A stretch of 64,000 bases of DNA from Anaerofustis stercorihominis (GCF_024623185.1 NZ_JANJZK010000006.1:1-64000); one strand, 5' to 3'; shown: positions 17,131-27,877, counted from the first letter of the stretch. Notes: generated by a model from the letters alone, not told the origin. Translations and numbers: made by a program.

Positions 17131-18921
17131 TTATTCTTCCTCGTCGGTCACTTCTATCCCAAGCTCTTCCAGCTGTTCTTCGCTTACAATGCTCGGAGCA
17201 TCCGACATAAGGCATGTATGATTTTGTGTCTTAGGGAATGCGATAACGTCTCTGATATTTTCCGTATCTACAAGAAGCATTATCATCCTGTCAAGACCAA
17301 ATGCCAATCCTCCGTGAGGCGGAGTTCCGTACTTAAGTGCTTTAAGCAAGAAACCGAATTTATTTTCCGCTTCTTCATCGCTGAAGCCAAGTACGTTGAA
17401 TACTTTCTGCTGAACTTCTCCCGAGTGTATCCTTATACTTCCGCCTCCCATTTCAACTCCGTTTACAACCAGGTCATAGGCTTTAGCTCTGACTTCTCCG
17501 GGCTCGGTTTCCAATTTATCCAAGTCTTCATCCATAGGAGCGGTGAAAGGATGATGCATTGCTTTATATCTCTTTTCATTTTCGTCGTATTCGAACATAG
17601 GGAAGTTTGTTACCCATAAGAAATTAAATCCTTCATCCATTTTTATTTCGGCTTTTTTAGCTATGTGAAGTCTTAAATTACCCAGTGAATCGTAAACTAC
17701 TTTATTCTTATCCGCAACGATGAATACTATATCACCGTTTTCCGCTTTAGCTCTGTCTAATATACCCTTTGTTTCTTCTTCGCTTAGGAATTTTGTTATC
17801 TGTGATTTTATGGAACCGTCTTCGTTCACCGCTATCCATGCAAGCCCCTTAGCTCCGTAAGTTTTCACATAATCAACCAAAGCATCTATATCTCTTCTTG
17901 AGAAGAAGTTTGCAAGACCTTTTGCATTTATGGCTCTTACGCTTCCGCCGTTTTTGATAGGTCCCGCAAATACATTGAATTTACAGTCTTTAAGAATATC
18001 GCTCAAATCAAAAAGTTCCATTCCAAATCTGGTATCGGGCTTATCTGAACCGAACCTGTCCATTGCTTCGGAGAATTCCATCCTCATAATAGGAGTTTCG
18101 ATATCGTAATCGATGATTTCTTTGAATACTTTCTTAACGAGTCTTTCATTCACGTCGATTACATCATCAACATCCACAAAACTCATTTCAAGGTCTATTT
18201 GAGTAAATTCAGGCTGTCTGTCCTGTCTCAAGTCTTCGTCTCTGAAACACTTTACTATCTGATAATATCTGTCCATTCCCGAAACCATCAATATTTGTTT
18301 AAATAACTGAGGTGATTGAGGAAGCCCGAAGAATTTGCCTTTTCTTATCCTGCTTGGTACAAGGAAGTCTCTCGCTCCTTCGGGTGTAGGTTTACCGAGG
18401 AAAGGTGTTTCTATCTCAAGGAAACCTTCACTGTCCAAAAAGTTTCTTACTACAGAACAAGTCTTTGCTCTTGTGATTAGGTTATTCTTTATCTTATCTT
18501 TTCTTAAATCAAGAAATCTATATTCAAGTCTTGTCGCTTCGTTTGCATTGTCACTTTCGTCTATATAAATCGGAGGAGTGTTTGCACTGTCAAGTACTTC
18601 CATGGTGTCAAGCTTTAGTTCAAGTTCTCCCGTTTTGATGTTTGGATTGAAATTTTCTTCGTCTCTTAGTACGACTTCTCCGCTTACTTTTAAAACATAT
18701 TCATTCCTTACATTTTCAGCAGTCTCAAAAACTTCCTTATTAAGCTCACTGTTGGCTACAAGCTGCATGATACCGCTTCTGTCTCTCAAATGAATGAAAA
18801 TAACTCCGCCAAGGTCTCTTCTTCTTTGTACCCAGCCGGACAGCGTAACTTTCTTTCCTAAATCTTCTTTTGTGATTTCAGCACACATACATGTTCTGAA
18901 GCTTGTTTTACTCTTATCCAT
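17131..18921 (-). CDS. aspS: Aspartyl-tRNA synthetase
   Basis: This is a class II synthetase of bacterial type (596 residues). It has an N-terminal OB anticodon-binding domain (VTLSGWVQRRRDLGGVIFIHLRDRSG), motif 2 FRDEDLRQDRQPEFTQIDLEMSF, a GAD-type insertion in the middle and motif 3 GLAFGLDRMIMLL. It follows hisS by 2 bp and is under the same T-box leader. A non-discriminating enzyme that also charges tRNA-Asn is possible but cannot be told from sequence alone. Confidence 0.97.
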   Translation of the reverse strand: MDKSKTSFRTCMCAEITKEDLGKKVTLSGWVQRRRDLGGVIFIHLRDRSGIMQLVANSELNKEVFETAENVRNEYVLKVSGEVVLRDEENFNPNIKTGELELKLDTMEVLDSANTPPIYIDESDNANEATRLEYRFLDLRKDKIKNNLITRAKTCSVVRNFLDSEGFLEIETPFLGKPTPEGARDFLVPSRIRKGKFFGLPQSPQLFKQILMVSGMDRYYQIVKCFRDEDLRQDRQPEFTQIDLEMSFVDVDDVIDVNERLVKKVFKEIIDYDIETPIMRMEFSEAMDRFGSDKPDTRFGMELFDLSDILKDCKFNVFAGPIKNGGSVRAINAKGLANFFSRRDIDALVDYVKTYGAKGLAWIAVNEDGSIKSQITKFLSEEETKGILDRAKAENGDIVFIVADKNKVVYDSLGNLRLHIAKKAEIKMDEGFNFLWVTNFPMFEYDENEKRYKAMHHPFTAPMDEDLDKLETEPGEVRAKAYDLVVNGVEMGGGSIRIHSGEVQQKVFNVLGFSDEEAENKFGFLLKALKYGTPPHGGLAFGLDRMIMLLVDTENIRDVIAFPKTQNHTCLMSDAPSIVSEEQLEELGIEVTDEEE

Positions 18922-18923
18922 AT

Positions 18924-20198
18924 TTACTCTCCTAAACTCCCTTTTATATAATCCGTTAAATCTTCTATTTTGATTTCTTCCTGCTCTTTTGTTGACATGT
19001 TTCTTAGAGTATAAACCCCTTTAGTTAGTTCATCTTCACCCAAAATGGCAGTATATTTCGTATTTACTTTATTTGCGTATTTCATCTGAGCCTTGAGACT
19101 TCTGTCCATTACATCTATGCCGGACTTTATACCGCTCTTTGTAAGCTCTCTGAAAGAATTGAAGGCTATCTTTAATGCGTCTTTTCCCACAGGCGCCAAG
19201 TATATATCCATAATGTCTTCTTCTAAATCGTCTAAAAGTCCCTGCTCTTCCATGATCAGCATAAGTCTTTCAAGTCCCAGTCCGAAACCAACACCCGGAG
19301 TATCGCTTCCGCCTATCATCTTAACAAGACCGTTATACCTTCCGCCTCCGCATACGGTCCCCTGTGAACCCAAATCCGTAGAAACGAATTCAAAAGCGGT
19401 CTGCGTATAATAATCAAGTCCTCTTACTATTTTGGGATCCACGACGAAATCTATACCTGCAGATTTCAAATATTCTTTGACACTTTCAAAATGTTCGCTG
19501 CAGTCCTCGCACAGATAATCCACCATCAACGGTGCATCTTTCAGTAAAGTCTTGCAGTGCTCGTTTTTGCAGTCTAAGATCCTCATAGGATTTTTATTAA
19601 GTCTGTCCTGACAATCTTCACAGAGTTCATTTTTAAAAGGCTCTACAAAATTTTTAAGTCTTTCGTAATAGTCGCTCCTGCACTTCGGACATCCAACGCT
19701 GTTTATCCTAAGTTCCAGTCCTTTTATTTTAAGTTCGCTGAACAAAGTATCAACTAGCATTATAACTTCCGCGTCCATGCTTGCGGAGTATGAGCCTATG
19801 GCTTCGATACCGAATTGGTGAAACTGACGCTGTCTGCCCTTTTGAGGTCTTTCGCTTCTGAAACATGAAGTGATGTAATATAGCTTCGTCGGAGTGATAC
19901 CGCTATTCATACCATGTTCTATAAATGCCCTTATAACAGAGCTTGTCCCTTCGGGTTTTAGAGCGAAAACATCGCTTCCCCTGTGGTTTAGAGTGTACAT
20001 TTCCTTGCTTACTATATCCGTAGACTCTCCTACCCCCCTGTCAAACAGTGCATAATGTTCAAAATCAGGCACCCTTATTTGTTTATAATTAAAGACAGAA
20101 CATATTTCCTTTATTTTTCCTTCCACCATTTCCCAGGCTTTTACTTCACTCGGAAGGATATCTCTTGTTCCCTTTGGCGCAAATATTTTATTTCCCAT
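18924..20198 (-). CDS. hisS: Histidyl-tRNA synthetase
   Basis: This is a class II synthetase of 424 residues. It has the N-terminal GTRDILPSE, motif 2 CFRSERPQKGRQRQFHQFG, the His motifs LDYYTQTAFEF and GGGRYNGLV, and GLGLERL. A Cys-rich insertion (CPKCRSDY, CEDCQD, CKNEHC, CEDCSEH) may bind zinc. It is the first structural gene after the T-box leader at 20222-20450. Confidence 0.97.
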   Translation of the reverse strand: MGNKIFAPKGTRDILPSEVKAWEMVEGKIKEICSVFNYKQIRVPDFEHYALFDRGVGESTDIVSKEMYTLNHRGSDVFALKPEGTSSVIRAFIEHGMNSGITPTKLYYITSCFRSERPQKGRQRQFHQFGIEAIGSYSASMDAEVIMLVDTLFSELKIKGLELRINSVGCPKCRSDYYERLKNFVEPFKNELCEDCQDRLNKNPMRILDCKNEHCKTLLKDAPLMVDYLCEDCSEHFESVKEYLKSAGIDFVVDPKIVRGLDYYTQTAFEFVSTDLGSQGTVCGGGRYNGLVKMIGGSDTPGVGFGLGLERLMLIMEEQGLLDDLEEDIMDIYLAPVGKDALKIAFNSFRELTKSGIKSGIDVMDRSLKAQMKYANKVNTKYTAILGEDELTKGVYTLRNMSTKEQEEIKIEDLTDYIKGSLGE

Positions 20199-20221
20199 TT
20201 TTTATCCTTTCTATATAAAAA

Positions 20222-20450
20222 TAAGTCCCCGACATTAATAAAAATGTCAGGGACGAGAATTCATTTTCCCGCGGTGCCACCCTAATTGGTATAATACCCG
20301 CTTTATTTAAATTCAAAAGTAATTTACGTAAGTTGTTATTCAGAGTTACAGAGCATAAAAAATGCTTCCAGTCACGGCATTTTCTCCCTTGTATGATGTA
20401 AAACCTACTCCTCTTACTTACTTTTAAATCAAGTAGTATTATTATAAGTT
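20222..20450 (-). promoter_or_regulatory. T-box riboswitch leader of hisS-aspS
   Basis: Read on the minus strand, the leader has the T-box sequence AGGGTGGCACCGCGG. A terminator follows (GTCCCTGACAT / ATGTCGGGGAC, 20225-20254, then a T-run) ending just before hisS. An AGGGAG element and a stem closed by GTAAGT/ACTTAC lie upstream. The best specifier candidate by position (after GAAU, followed by A) is AAC at 20335-20337, an Asn codon. I am not certain of that register. Confidence 0.88.
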
Positions 20451-20552
20451 TAAAATAATGGATTGTCAATATTTAAAAGGATTTAAATATATTAAAAGTA
20501 CACTTTTTCAAGTGCACTTTTAACAATTTTAATTTTTTGGAGGAGGAGAAAT

Positions 20553-21464
20553 TTACACCGAAAATATCCTTGATGGATTATCAATGAATATTTTGTCCGT
20601 ATCCTCTTTATTTATTCCTATATCATGCATATAGGGAATAAGCTCTTTTATTATATAACTAAGCCCCGGCTCTCCCGAGTAACTATGCAGATACTTCGTA
20701 TTGCCCATATCTCCGCCTATTAGTATTTGATTTAAATATCCTTTGCCAAGCAGATATTTTACTATATCTACTTTATTTTCATCATGATTAGAATGATCTC
20801 TTCCGAATTTATCCATGGAAACATTGACACCTAAACTCAATAATTTCTCCAAATAAATTTTATCTTCGGGGACATCTACATGACCGAGAATGAGTTTTTC
20901 TTTCACCGCACCGCTGTCTATCAAATACTCTGCGGTTTCTATAGCACAGGTACCGTCTGTAAAATGGACATAAAAAGGCAAATCGGTTTCTCTTTGTACC
21001 GCACACATTATTTTACCGAGTCTGTATTCTTCATCTGTAATAACATTTTTGCTTATACCAATTTTTATCATTCCGGGTCTTATCCCTGTGTAACCTATCC
21101 CGTTATTTATTTCGTTCATAATTAAATCAAAAACTTTACTGTCACTCATGTCTTTTATTACATCGGGAACATACTCATCTCTGTAAAATCCTGTTGTACA
21201 AATAACATTCATTCCTGTCCTTATTGACAACGCCTTTAAAAATTCTGCATTTCTTCCCATACCTATCGCACTGGCATCTACTATACTCCTACACCCCAGC
21301 TCTTTGATTTCATTGAGATCCTTTTCCATATTGTCTATTTGTGTGACCTCATAATCCATACTCCCGTCCTTTTGAGGCAAGTATGTATATAAATGCTCAT
21401 GTTCATAGGTAAATCCCAGTTCACTGTCTTTAATTTTACCTCTTGCTGTCATAATATATTTCAT
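20553..21464 (-). CDS. Phosphotriesterase-family hydrolase, probable sugar-lactone lactonase
   Basis: The 303-residue TIM-barrel amidohydrolase has all metal ligands of the family: HEHLY at the N terminus, the carboxylated Lys in MIKIG, His in FYVHF and LGHVD, and Asp in GGDMGN. It is the last gene after PTS components IIA-IIB-IIC, with ribosome binding site AAGGAG. Family members beside ascorbate-type PTS genes in mycoplasmas hydrolyse phosphorylated pentonolactones, so a lactonase on the PTS product is the favoured role (inference). Confidence 0.82.
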   Translation of the reverse strand: MKYIMTARGKIKDSELGFTYEHEHLYTYLPQKDGSMDYEVTQIDNMEKDLNEIKELGCRSIVDASAIGMGRNAEFLKALSIRTGMNVICTTGFYRDEYVPDVIKDMSDSKVFDLIMNEINNGIGYTGIRPGMIKIGISKNVITDEEYRLGKIMCAVQRETDLPFYVHFTDGTCAIETAEYLIDSGAVKEKLILGHVDVPEDKIYLEKLLSLGVNVSMDKFGRDHSNHDENKVDIVKYLLGKGYLNQILIGGDMGNTKYLHSYSGEPGLSYIIKELIPYMHDIGINKEDTDKIFIDNPSRIFSV

Positions 21465-21482
21465 AACGATTATTCTCCTTAG

Positions 21483-22745
21483 TTAAAACAACATAACGAT
21501 TTTTTGAACAATCAGTGGAAGTATCGCGAATTCAGCACTTTCAAAGAACGCGCCCGCTTCTATAAGAACTCCGCTTGAAGGAGCAATGAATGAAATTAGG
21601 AACAGCGTTATGAACCCATATAAGAAAGATGCAGCCAAGGCTACTCTAAGTCCTCCTATACGATTTCCGAACACACCGACTATCGCACCTTCGAAAAACT
21701 GTCCTTGTATACCCGGAACTACCAATACAGGCATTCCCACAACTACCATAAGTATAGTTGCACATAATGAACCGAGCAAGTTTGCGATAAACCCGAACAT
21801 TACAGCCGTTGGAGAGAACTGGAATGCCGTAGGATAATCTAGACCTACTACCGCATCAGGAAGTATCGCATCCGCTATACCGACAAATGCAGGTATTATT
21901 TCTGCGATAAACATCTTAACTCCGTAAAGTATTACTGCAAGTCCCGCAGAGAATGACAATGATTGTAAGAATAGGAATAACCACCAGAATTGATCTCCTG
22001 CCAATTTTGAAACAAAATCAACGCCTGCAATCATACCAAATATAAAGTAATTTATAAACATCGTTATGGTAATGGCAGTGAAAGTATCTTTTAACCACAT
22101 CAAAGATTCAGGGAAATTGATATCTTCCGCATCTTTGCCTTTACCGATGATTTTAGAAATAAGTTCGGATAATGCCATACCCCAGTTACAGAAAACAAAT
22201 AAACCAAATTCATCGGTCATATCCGTCTTCTTCATATAATAATGAGAAACACCTACTGCTATCCAGTTGTAAATACCACTTCCGATAGTAGATATTATGA
22301 TTATCCATATCGTAGGAAGAGTAGTTACATGAAGGAATGCAACGAACATTGCAGCAACGAATAACTGAAGATGAACCGTTAAAGCAAAACCTTTATGTTT
22401 GGTAAATCTAACCAGAATACCGTTTATTAACATTGCAAGAAGGAAAACTATTGCTATTTCTCCCGCAAAATTTTCGGAGCAGGCTACATAAGCCGGCCAC
22501 ATCTGCTGAAGTACACCTTTAGTGTTAAGTCCTTGGAATATACATTCCTTCAAAGGACCCATAGCATTTAGAAGTAAAGTACTTCCTCCGTCCATTATTG
22601 CGAATCCTAACATACATTTTATAGTCGATAACAGTATTTCGCTTCCCTTTTTCTTAAGAAGGATAGATCCTATAAGAGCAACAAGCCCGAGGACTATCGT
22701 TCCGTTTCCGAAAAACTGTGTAACGACTTTGATTAATAAATCCAT
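21483..22745 (-). CDS. PTS EIIC component, ascorbate (UlaA/SgaT) family
   Basis: The 420-residue polytopic membrane protein has about 10-11 hydrophobic segments. Its start LGLVALIGSILLKKKGSEILLSTIKCMLGF resembles UlaA-type permeases. It lacks fused A or B domains, which are separate upstream genes (22766 and 23079). It forms the sugar channel of the system; the substrate is unknown and may be a lactone or pentose acid. Confidence 0.88.
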   Translation of the reverse strand: MDLLIKVVTQFFGNGTIVLGLVALIGSILLKKKGSEILLSTIKCMLGFAIMDGGSTLLLNAMGPLKECIFQGLNTKGVLQQMWPAYVACSENFAGEIAIVFLLAMLINGILVRFTKHKGFALTVHLQLFVAAMFVAFLHVTTLPTIWIIIISTIGSGIYNWIAVGVSHYYMKKTDMTDEFGLFVFCNWGMALSELISKIIGKGKDAEDINFPESLMWLKDTFTAITITMFINYFIFGMIAGVDFVSKLAGDQFWWLFLFLQSLSFSAGLAVILYGVKMFIAEIIPAFVGIADAILPDAVVGLDYPTAFQFSPTAVMFGFIANLLGSLCATILMVVVGMPVLVVPGIQGQFFEGAIVGVFGNRIGGLRVALAASFLYGFITLFLISFIAPSSGVLIEAGAFFESAEFAILPLIVQKIVMLF

Positions 22746-22765
22746 ATTGTACCCCTTAATTTTAT

Positions 22766-23059
22766 TTAACTATTATTTTTTACATATTCTCCTAACTTTT
22801 CTGCCAATTCTTTTTTGCTTACCATATTGACAAGTTCGATGATAGGCTTCCCGTATTCCCTTACTACAGGCGCCACATCGGAATTTGTTATTATTAGATC
22901 CACACCGTCCATAAGCCCTTTGGCAAGAGAAGCATTACAGCTGTCCACAGTAGCATCAACGCCAAGTTCTTTAACTGCCTTTTGAATATTAAGCTTCAGC
23001 ATAACAGAACTCCCAAGCCCCATTTGGCAAACGCATAAAATCCTGATAGGTAACTTCAT
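22766..23059 (-). CDS. PTS EIIB component, SgaB/UlaB type
   Basis: The 97-residue protein starts MKLPIRILCVCQMGLGSS. The Cys of CQMGLGSS is the phosphorylated residue of EIIB. The ATG at 23059 is chosen because AAAGGAGG stands 8 bases upstream; the in-frame GTG nine bases earlier overlaps that site. It lies 19 bp after EIIA and 20 bp before EIIC. Confidence 0.9.
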   Translation of the reverse strand: MKLPIRILCVCQMGLGSSVMLKLNIQKAVKELGVDATVDSCNASLAKGLMDGVDLIITNSDVAPVVREYGKPIIELVNMVSKKELAEKLGEYVKNNS

Positions 23060-23078
23060 TTTTAACACCTCCTTTGAT

Positions 23079-23516
23079 TTATTTTGATAAAAGTTCTATA
23101 ATCTGCTCCTTACTCTCTGCATTTAATAACTCTTCGACAAAAGCTTCTTCATCCAAAACCTCACATAATTTTGACAAAAGCTCCAAATGGCTGTCATGAC
23201 TTTTCCCGGCAAGTGCAAATACGACTTTTACGGGATCGTGCTCACTGTGACCAAAATCCACGCCGTCTTTTATATAAAGCATAGACATCCCATTTTTTAT
23301 GACCCCGTCTTCCGGTCTTGCATGAGGCATTGCGATATGAGGAGCAATGACAATATACTTTTGCGTCTTAGCTACTTCTATCATTTTTTCTATGTAGCTT
23401 TCTTTGATAATCCCGTTATCCAGTAATATTTCCCCCGCAGACCTAACTGCTTCTTCAAAATTTTCTACACTATCTATAACTTTGATAAAGTTTTCAGGTA
23501 TAAAATCGATTAACAT
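23079..23516 (-). CDS. PTS EIIA component, mannitol/fructose-type (PTS_EIIA_2)
   Basis: The 145-residue protein carries the active-site motif IAPHIAMPHARPEDG, whose second His accepts phosphate from HPr. The start at 23516 (MLIDFIPENF) is chosen because GGGAGG lies just before it; a longer frame begins within the promoter. It is the first gene of the PTS operon, behind a consensus promoter (23542-23570) and a palindromic operator (23597-23624). Confidence 0.9.
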   Translation of the reverse strand: MLIDFIPENFIKVIDSVENFEEAVRSAGEILLDNGIIKESYIEKMIEVAKTQKYIVIAPHIAMPHARPEDGVIKNGMSMLYIKDGVDFGHSEHDPVKVVFALAGKSHDSHLELLSKLCEVLDEEAFVEELLNAESKEQIIELLSK

Positions 23517-23541
23517 GGTTTTTCCTCCCTGTTTTGTAAAA

Positions 23542-23570
23542 ATTATATTATACATGTATTATTATGTCAA
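23542..23570 (-). promoter_or_regulatory. Consensus promoter of the PTS operon
   Basis: On the minus strand TTGACA (23565-23570) and TATAAT (23542-23547) are separated by exactly 17 bp, about 26 bp upstream of the EIIA start. Confidence 0.8.
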
Positions 23571-23596
23571 TAGTTTTTCATTATTTTTGATAATAT

Positions 23597-23624
23597 TTTA
23601 TCATAATTCCGATATTATGATAAA
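23597..23624. promoter_or_regulatory. Candidate DeoR-type operator, perfect 11-bp inverted repeat
   Basis: TTTATCATAAT and ATTATGATAAA are separated by 6 bp, immediately upstream of the -35 of the PTS promoter. The adjacent deoR-family gene is the obvious regulator (inference). Confidence 0.6.
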
Positions 23625-23626
23625 AA

Positions 23627-23653
23627 AATAACATATGCTAAACATATGTTATT
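23627..23653 (-). terminator. Terminator of the deoR-family gene
   Basis: Read on minus, the stem AATAACATATG / CATATGTTATT is followed by a run of T. It ends the regulator transcript just before the PTS operator. Confidence 0.7.
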
Positions 23654-23663
23654 GTACATTCTT

Positions 23664-24437
23664 TTAAACCAAATCTATTTTTACATTATGATTTTTAATT
23701 TTTTGAAGCTCATCTATATCAGAAGCCTCTTTATTTGTGATTATTACATCTATATCATCTATCTCAAGCCCCGTTGCCATGGACTGCTTCCCGATTTTAT
23801 TATAGTCACACATAAGTATTACTTCCTGAGAATTTTTAGCCACTATCTTTTTTATTTGTGCCAATGTCAAATCTATAAACATTGCCCCTTTTTCATTGGT
23901 AAGTCCCAAACAGCCTATAAATGATTTATTAAAATTCAAATTTTTTATTATATCCAAAGAGAACAAAGATACCATGCTTTCATTCTCATTGATAAGGCTT
24001 CCCCCCAGCAGGGTAACATTTACCGAAGGCATTTTAGATACTGTCCTTGCCACATTTACACAGCTGGTGACTATATTCAGATTGTAATCGTATTTGTTAG
24101 AAAGAAGTACTTTTGCAAATTCTATACACGTGCTCCCTCCTCCTATATAAATGATATCATTATCCTCTACATAATCCACCGCCTTTACGGATATTTCAGA
24201 CTTGAAGCTTAAATTTTCCAGTTCTCTTTTGGAAAAATGAGCAAACTCTTCTTTACTAAAAACTATCCCTCCGTAAGCAATGGAAATATTTTCTCTCTCC
24301 TCCAAAACTTTTAAATCTCTTCTGATAGTAAGATGTGATACCCCAAGCATCTCTCCAAGTTCGTTTATGGTAATATGCTTATGTTTTTTTATTATCTCCA
24401 TTATTTTTATTTGTCTTTCTTCAACTTTATTCATCAT
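23664..24437 (-). CDS. DeoR-family transcriptional regulator
   Basis: The N-terminal winged helix has ITINELGEMLGVSHLTIRRDLKVLEE. The C-terminal ligand-binding domain contains YIGGGSTC and the ALGLTNEKG-like CLGLTNEKGAMF, as in DeoR/GlpR sugar-phosphate sensors. The start at 24437 (MMNKVEERQ) follows CGGAGA; the longer frame has no ribosome binding site. It is upstream of the PTS operon on the same strand and is likely its repressor, released by a phosphorylated sugar. A short palindrome (TGTTATA/TATAACA, 24484-24504) upstream suggests self-control. Confidence 0.88.
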   Translation of the reverse strand: MMNKVEERQIKIMEIIKKHKHITINELGEMLGVSHLTIRRDLKVLEERENISIAYGGIVFSKEEFAHFSKRELENLSFKSEISVKAVDYVEDNDIIYIGGGSTCIEFAKVLLSNKYDYNLNIVTSCVNVARTVSKMPSVNVTLLGGSLINENESMVSLFSLDIIKNLNFNKSFIGCLGLTNEKGAMFIDLTLAQIKKIVAKNSQEVILMCDYNKIGKQSMATGLEIDDIDVIITNKEASDIDELQKIKNHNVKIDLV

Positions 24438-24483
24438 TGTTTCTCCGTAACTAAAATTTTTATTGACAATCATATAATATTTA

Positions 24484-24504
24484 TGTTATATATGAATTAT
24501 AACA
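24484..24504. promoter_or_regulatory. Palindrome upstream of deoR-family gene
   Basis: TGTTATA and TATAACA with a 7-bp spacer lie about 47 bp before the regulator start, between it and the divergent gene at 24539. It is a possible auto-operator; it differs from the PTS operator. Confidence 0.35.
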
Positions 24505-24538
24505 AAATGAAAAACTTTTTTCAATAGGAGTAATAAAA

Positions 24539-25303
24539 ATGTATTATTTTGATAAAGATTTTTATTTAATGAATTTAAATTTTAAAAATCTTAATTTAAA
24601 GCTAATTAAAAACACATTTATATTTATAATACTTATCCTTATCAGTATCTTTTTTAAGAGTTATATTTTCTTACCTTTGATACTTATACCTGCCGCTTTG
24701 GATATAATTTTATTTTTGATAAATTTAGGTATATCCGATGACTTATATAAAAAGGTGATGAAAAAGAAACTGGATAGCTTAAATAAAATCAAAGACACTG
24801 ATAAAAACGAAAACTATTATCTAAATGAAATCATCATAAAATACGAACTCAAAGAAATAAGCCTAAATAAAGCTATAAAGGATATCAATAAACTTGATGA
24901 AACATCGGAAGAAATATCTTTTGCAAAAACGAAATTCAACATCATAAATAATCATAATCACAGTATAAAACTAAATAGCGAAGAAAAAGAAGATTATTTA
25001 AATATAATAAGAAATTATGACCCAAAGTCATATATAGGTTTATTTGAAAAATGCAGAATGCTGATGATATTAAATGAATATGAAGAAGTGCTTGATATAT
25101 TAAATAAAGATGATACAAAAATAAATATCTCAAATATGGGATTTATATTCTACAAATACATCTTTTTATATATTATTTACAATAAATATAATGATACAAA
25201 AAAAGACTTATTATATCAAAAACTAAAGAATTTCTTTTTTATAAGTAAATTTAAAGTCTACTTTGACAATGCTGTTTTAAATTATAATAGTACAAATATT
25301 TAG
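24539..25303 (+). CDS. Hypothetical membrane protein, TPR-like C-terminal region
   Basis: I do not recognise a family. The 254-residue product has two hydrophobic helices (about 25-65) and then a long Lys/Glu/Asn-rich helical region. That region resembles tetratricopeptide-like helical pairs (LFEKCRMLMILNEYEEVLDIL). A good AGGAG ribosome binding site precedes the ATG. Its base composition is more AT-rich than neighbouring housekeeping genes. It is alone on this strand between deoR and groESL, with a terminator at 25418. Confidence 0.6.
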   Translation: MYYFDKDFYLMNLNFKNLNLKLIKNTFIFIILILISIFFKSYIFLPLILIPAALDIILFLINLGISDDLYKKVMKKKLDSLNKIKDTDKNENYYLNEIIIKYELKEISLNKAIKDINKLDETSEEISFAKTKFNIINNHNHSIKLNSEEKEDYLNIIRNYDPKSYIGLFEKCRMLMILNEYEEVLDILNKDDTKINISNMGFIFYKYIFLYIIYNKYNDTKKDLLYQKLKNFFFISKFKVYFDNAVLNYNSTNI

Positions 25304-25417
25304 TATAATAATCTTTTTATATTAAAAATCACTATACATTATATAAACAGTATATTATATAATTATTAATAAACAATATAAATCAAAACTATATTAATAA
25401 TTTACCCTTTCATAATA

Positions 25418-25447
25418 AAAAGCTCTCCAATAATTTGGAGAGCTTTT
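25418..25447. terminator. Strong hairpin terminator
   Basis: AAAAGCTCTCCAA / TTGGAGAGCTTTT is a 13-bp perfect stem. It lies about 115 bp after the unknown plus-strand gene and 150 bp past the groEL stop, so it can act for both. Confidence 0.75.
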
Positions 25448-25545
25448 AGTTTTAAATTATTTTATAATTCCCATGTTCCACAAACTATATATCACTCCGT
25501 GAGATTGTTTTAATCGAAGATTAAAAATCCAATCGAACGAAGGCA

Positions 25546-25591
25546 CCGCGCCCAGCGGAGATTTTTGGAACTTTTTATCTCTAAAAAGTTC
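25546..25591. repeat. Dispersed hairpin repeat, family B (copy near groEL)
   Basis: CCGC-GCCCA-GCGG (25546-25558), then GAGATTTTT, then the stem GAACTTTTTA / TAAAAAGTTC (25568-25591). The same arrangement with changed but still paired bases occurs at 58156-58208. It sits just past the groEL stop. Confidence 0.6.
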
Positions 25592-25597
25592 AGATTA

Positions 25598-27217
<1,620 letters not shown>

Positions 27218-27238
27218 TCACCTTTCCTTACTCTCTAA

Positions 27239-27523
27239 TTATTTTACTATAGCTAAAATATCGCTTTGTCTTAAAATAAGATATTCTTCGCCTTCCAATT
27301 TAACTTCAGAACCTGCATATTTGGAATAAATAACAGTGTCGCCTTCTTTTACGTCTAATGCAACTTTTTTACCGTCTACGATTTCACCGGAACCAACCGC
27401 AACGATTTCACCCATTACAGGTTTTTCCTTCGCTGTATCAGGTAAGATGATACCTGTTGCTGTAGTTTTTTCTTCTTCCTTTACTTTAATTACGACTTTG
27501 TCGCCAAGTGGTTGTAATTTCAT
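27239..27523 (-). CDS. groES: Co-chaperonin GroES (10 kDa)
   Basis: The 94-residue lid protein of GroEL has [13 protein letters not shown], the mobile loop [19 protein letters not shown] and [18 protein letters not shown]. It is the first gene of the heat-shock operon; ribosome binding site GGAGGAG. A CIRCE element is 53 bp upstream. Confidence 0.98.
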   Translation of the reverse strand: MKLQPLGDKVVIKVKEEEKTTATGIILPDTAKEKPVMGEIVAVGSGEIVDGKKVALDVKEGDTVIYSKYAGSEVKLEGEEYLILRQSDILAIVK

Positions 27524-27575
27524 TTTTTACTCACTCCTCCTAATAATTTATATTATTTTCTTACTCTTCTATTCA

Positions 27576-27602
27576 TTAGCACTCATCTTTCCTGAGTGCT
27601 AA
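27576..27602. promoter_or_regulatory. CIRCE element (HrcA operator)
   Basis: Exact TTAGCACTC-N9-GAGTGCTAA. HrcA represses groESL from this site until heat shock. It lies immediately downstream of the predicted -10. Confidence 0.97.
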
Positions 27603-27606
27603 TAGT

Positions 27607-27634
27607 ATTTTAGCACACTTAGATTTATTGTCAA
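27607..27634 (-). promoter_or_regulatory. groESL promoter
   Basis: TTGACA (27629-27634) and TAAAAT (27607-27612) on minus with 16-bp spacing, abutting CIRCE. Confidence 0.75.
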
Positions 27635-27709
27635 TACCATTTAAGAAAAAAATTGCAACTTTTATAAATTTTAATCTTATTTTAATTTTTATATCGACAG
27701 CTCTCTTTC

Positions 27710-27744
27710 GGGCACTACGCCTCGCTTTGCGAGATTCCGCGCCC
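27710..27744. repeat. Dispersed hairpin repeat, family A (variant copy)
   Basis: GGGCACTACGCC, then the inner stem CTCGC-TTT-GCGAG, then ATTCCGCGCCC. Other copies have the inner stem CTGC-TAC-GCAG. The sequence changed while pairing was kept. Confidence 0.75.
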
Positions 27745-27877
27745 TTAAAATAACTAATTCATATCTACTATTAATACCATTTGTCCATTATTTATTCAAA
27801 AGAAAATATATATTCACGATTATATACTTTTAAATATAAACATTTAAGGATATTATGACGATAATGAACATTTATAT

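Noticed and set aside
17129-17215. Longer N terminus for the DUF896 gene
   Set aside because: It runs into aspS out of frame, and the extra residues (Arg/Cys-rich) do not match the family.
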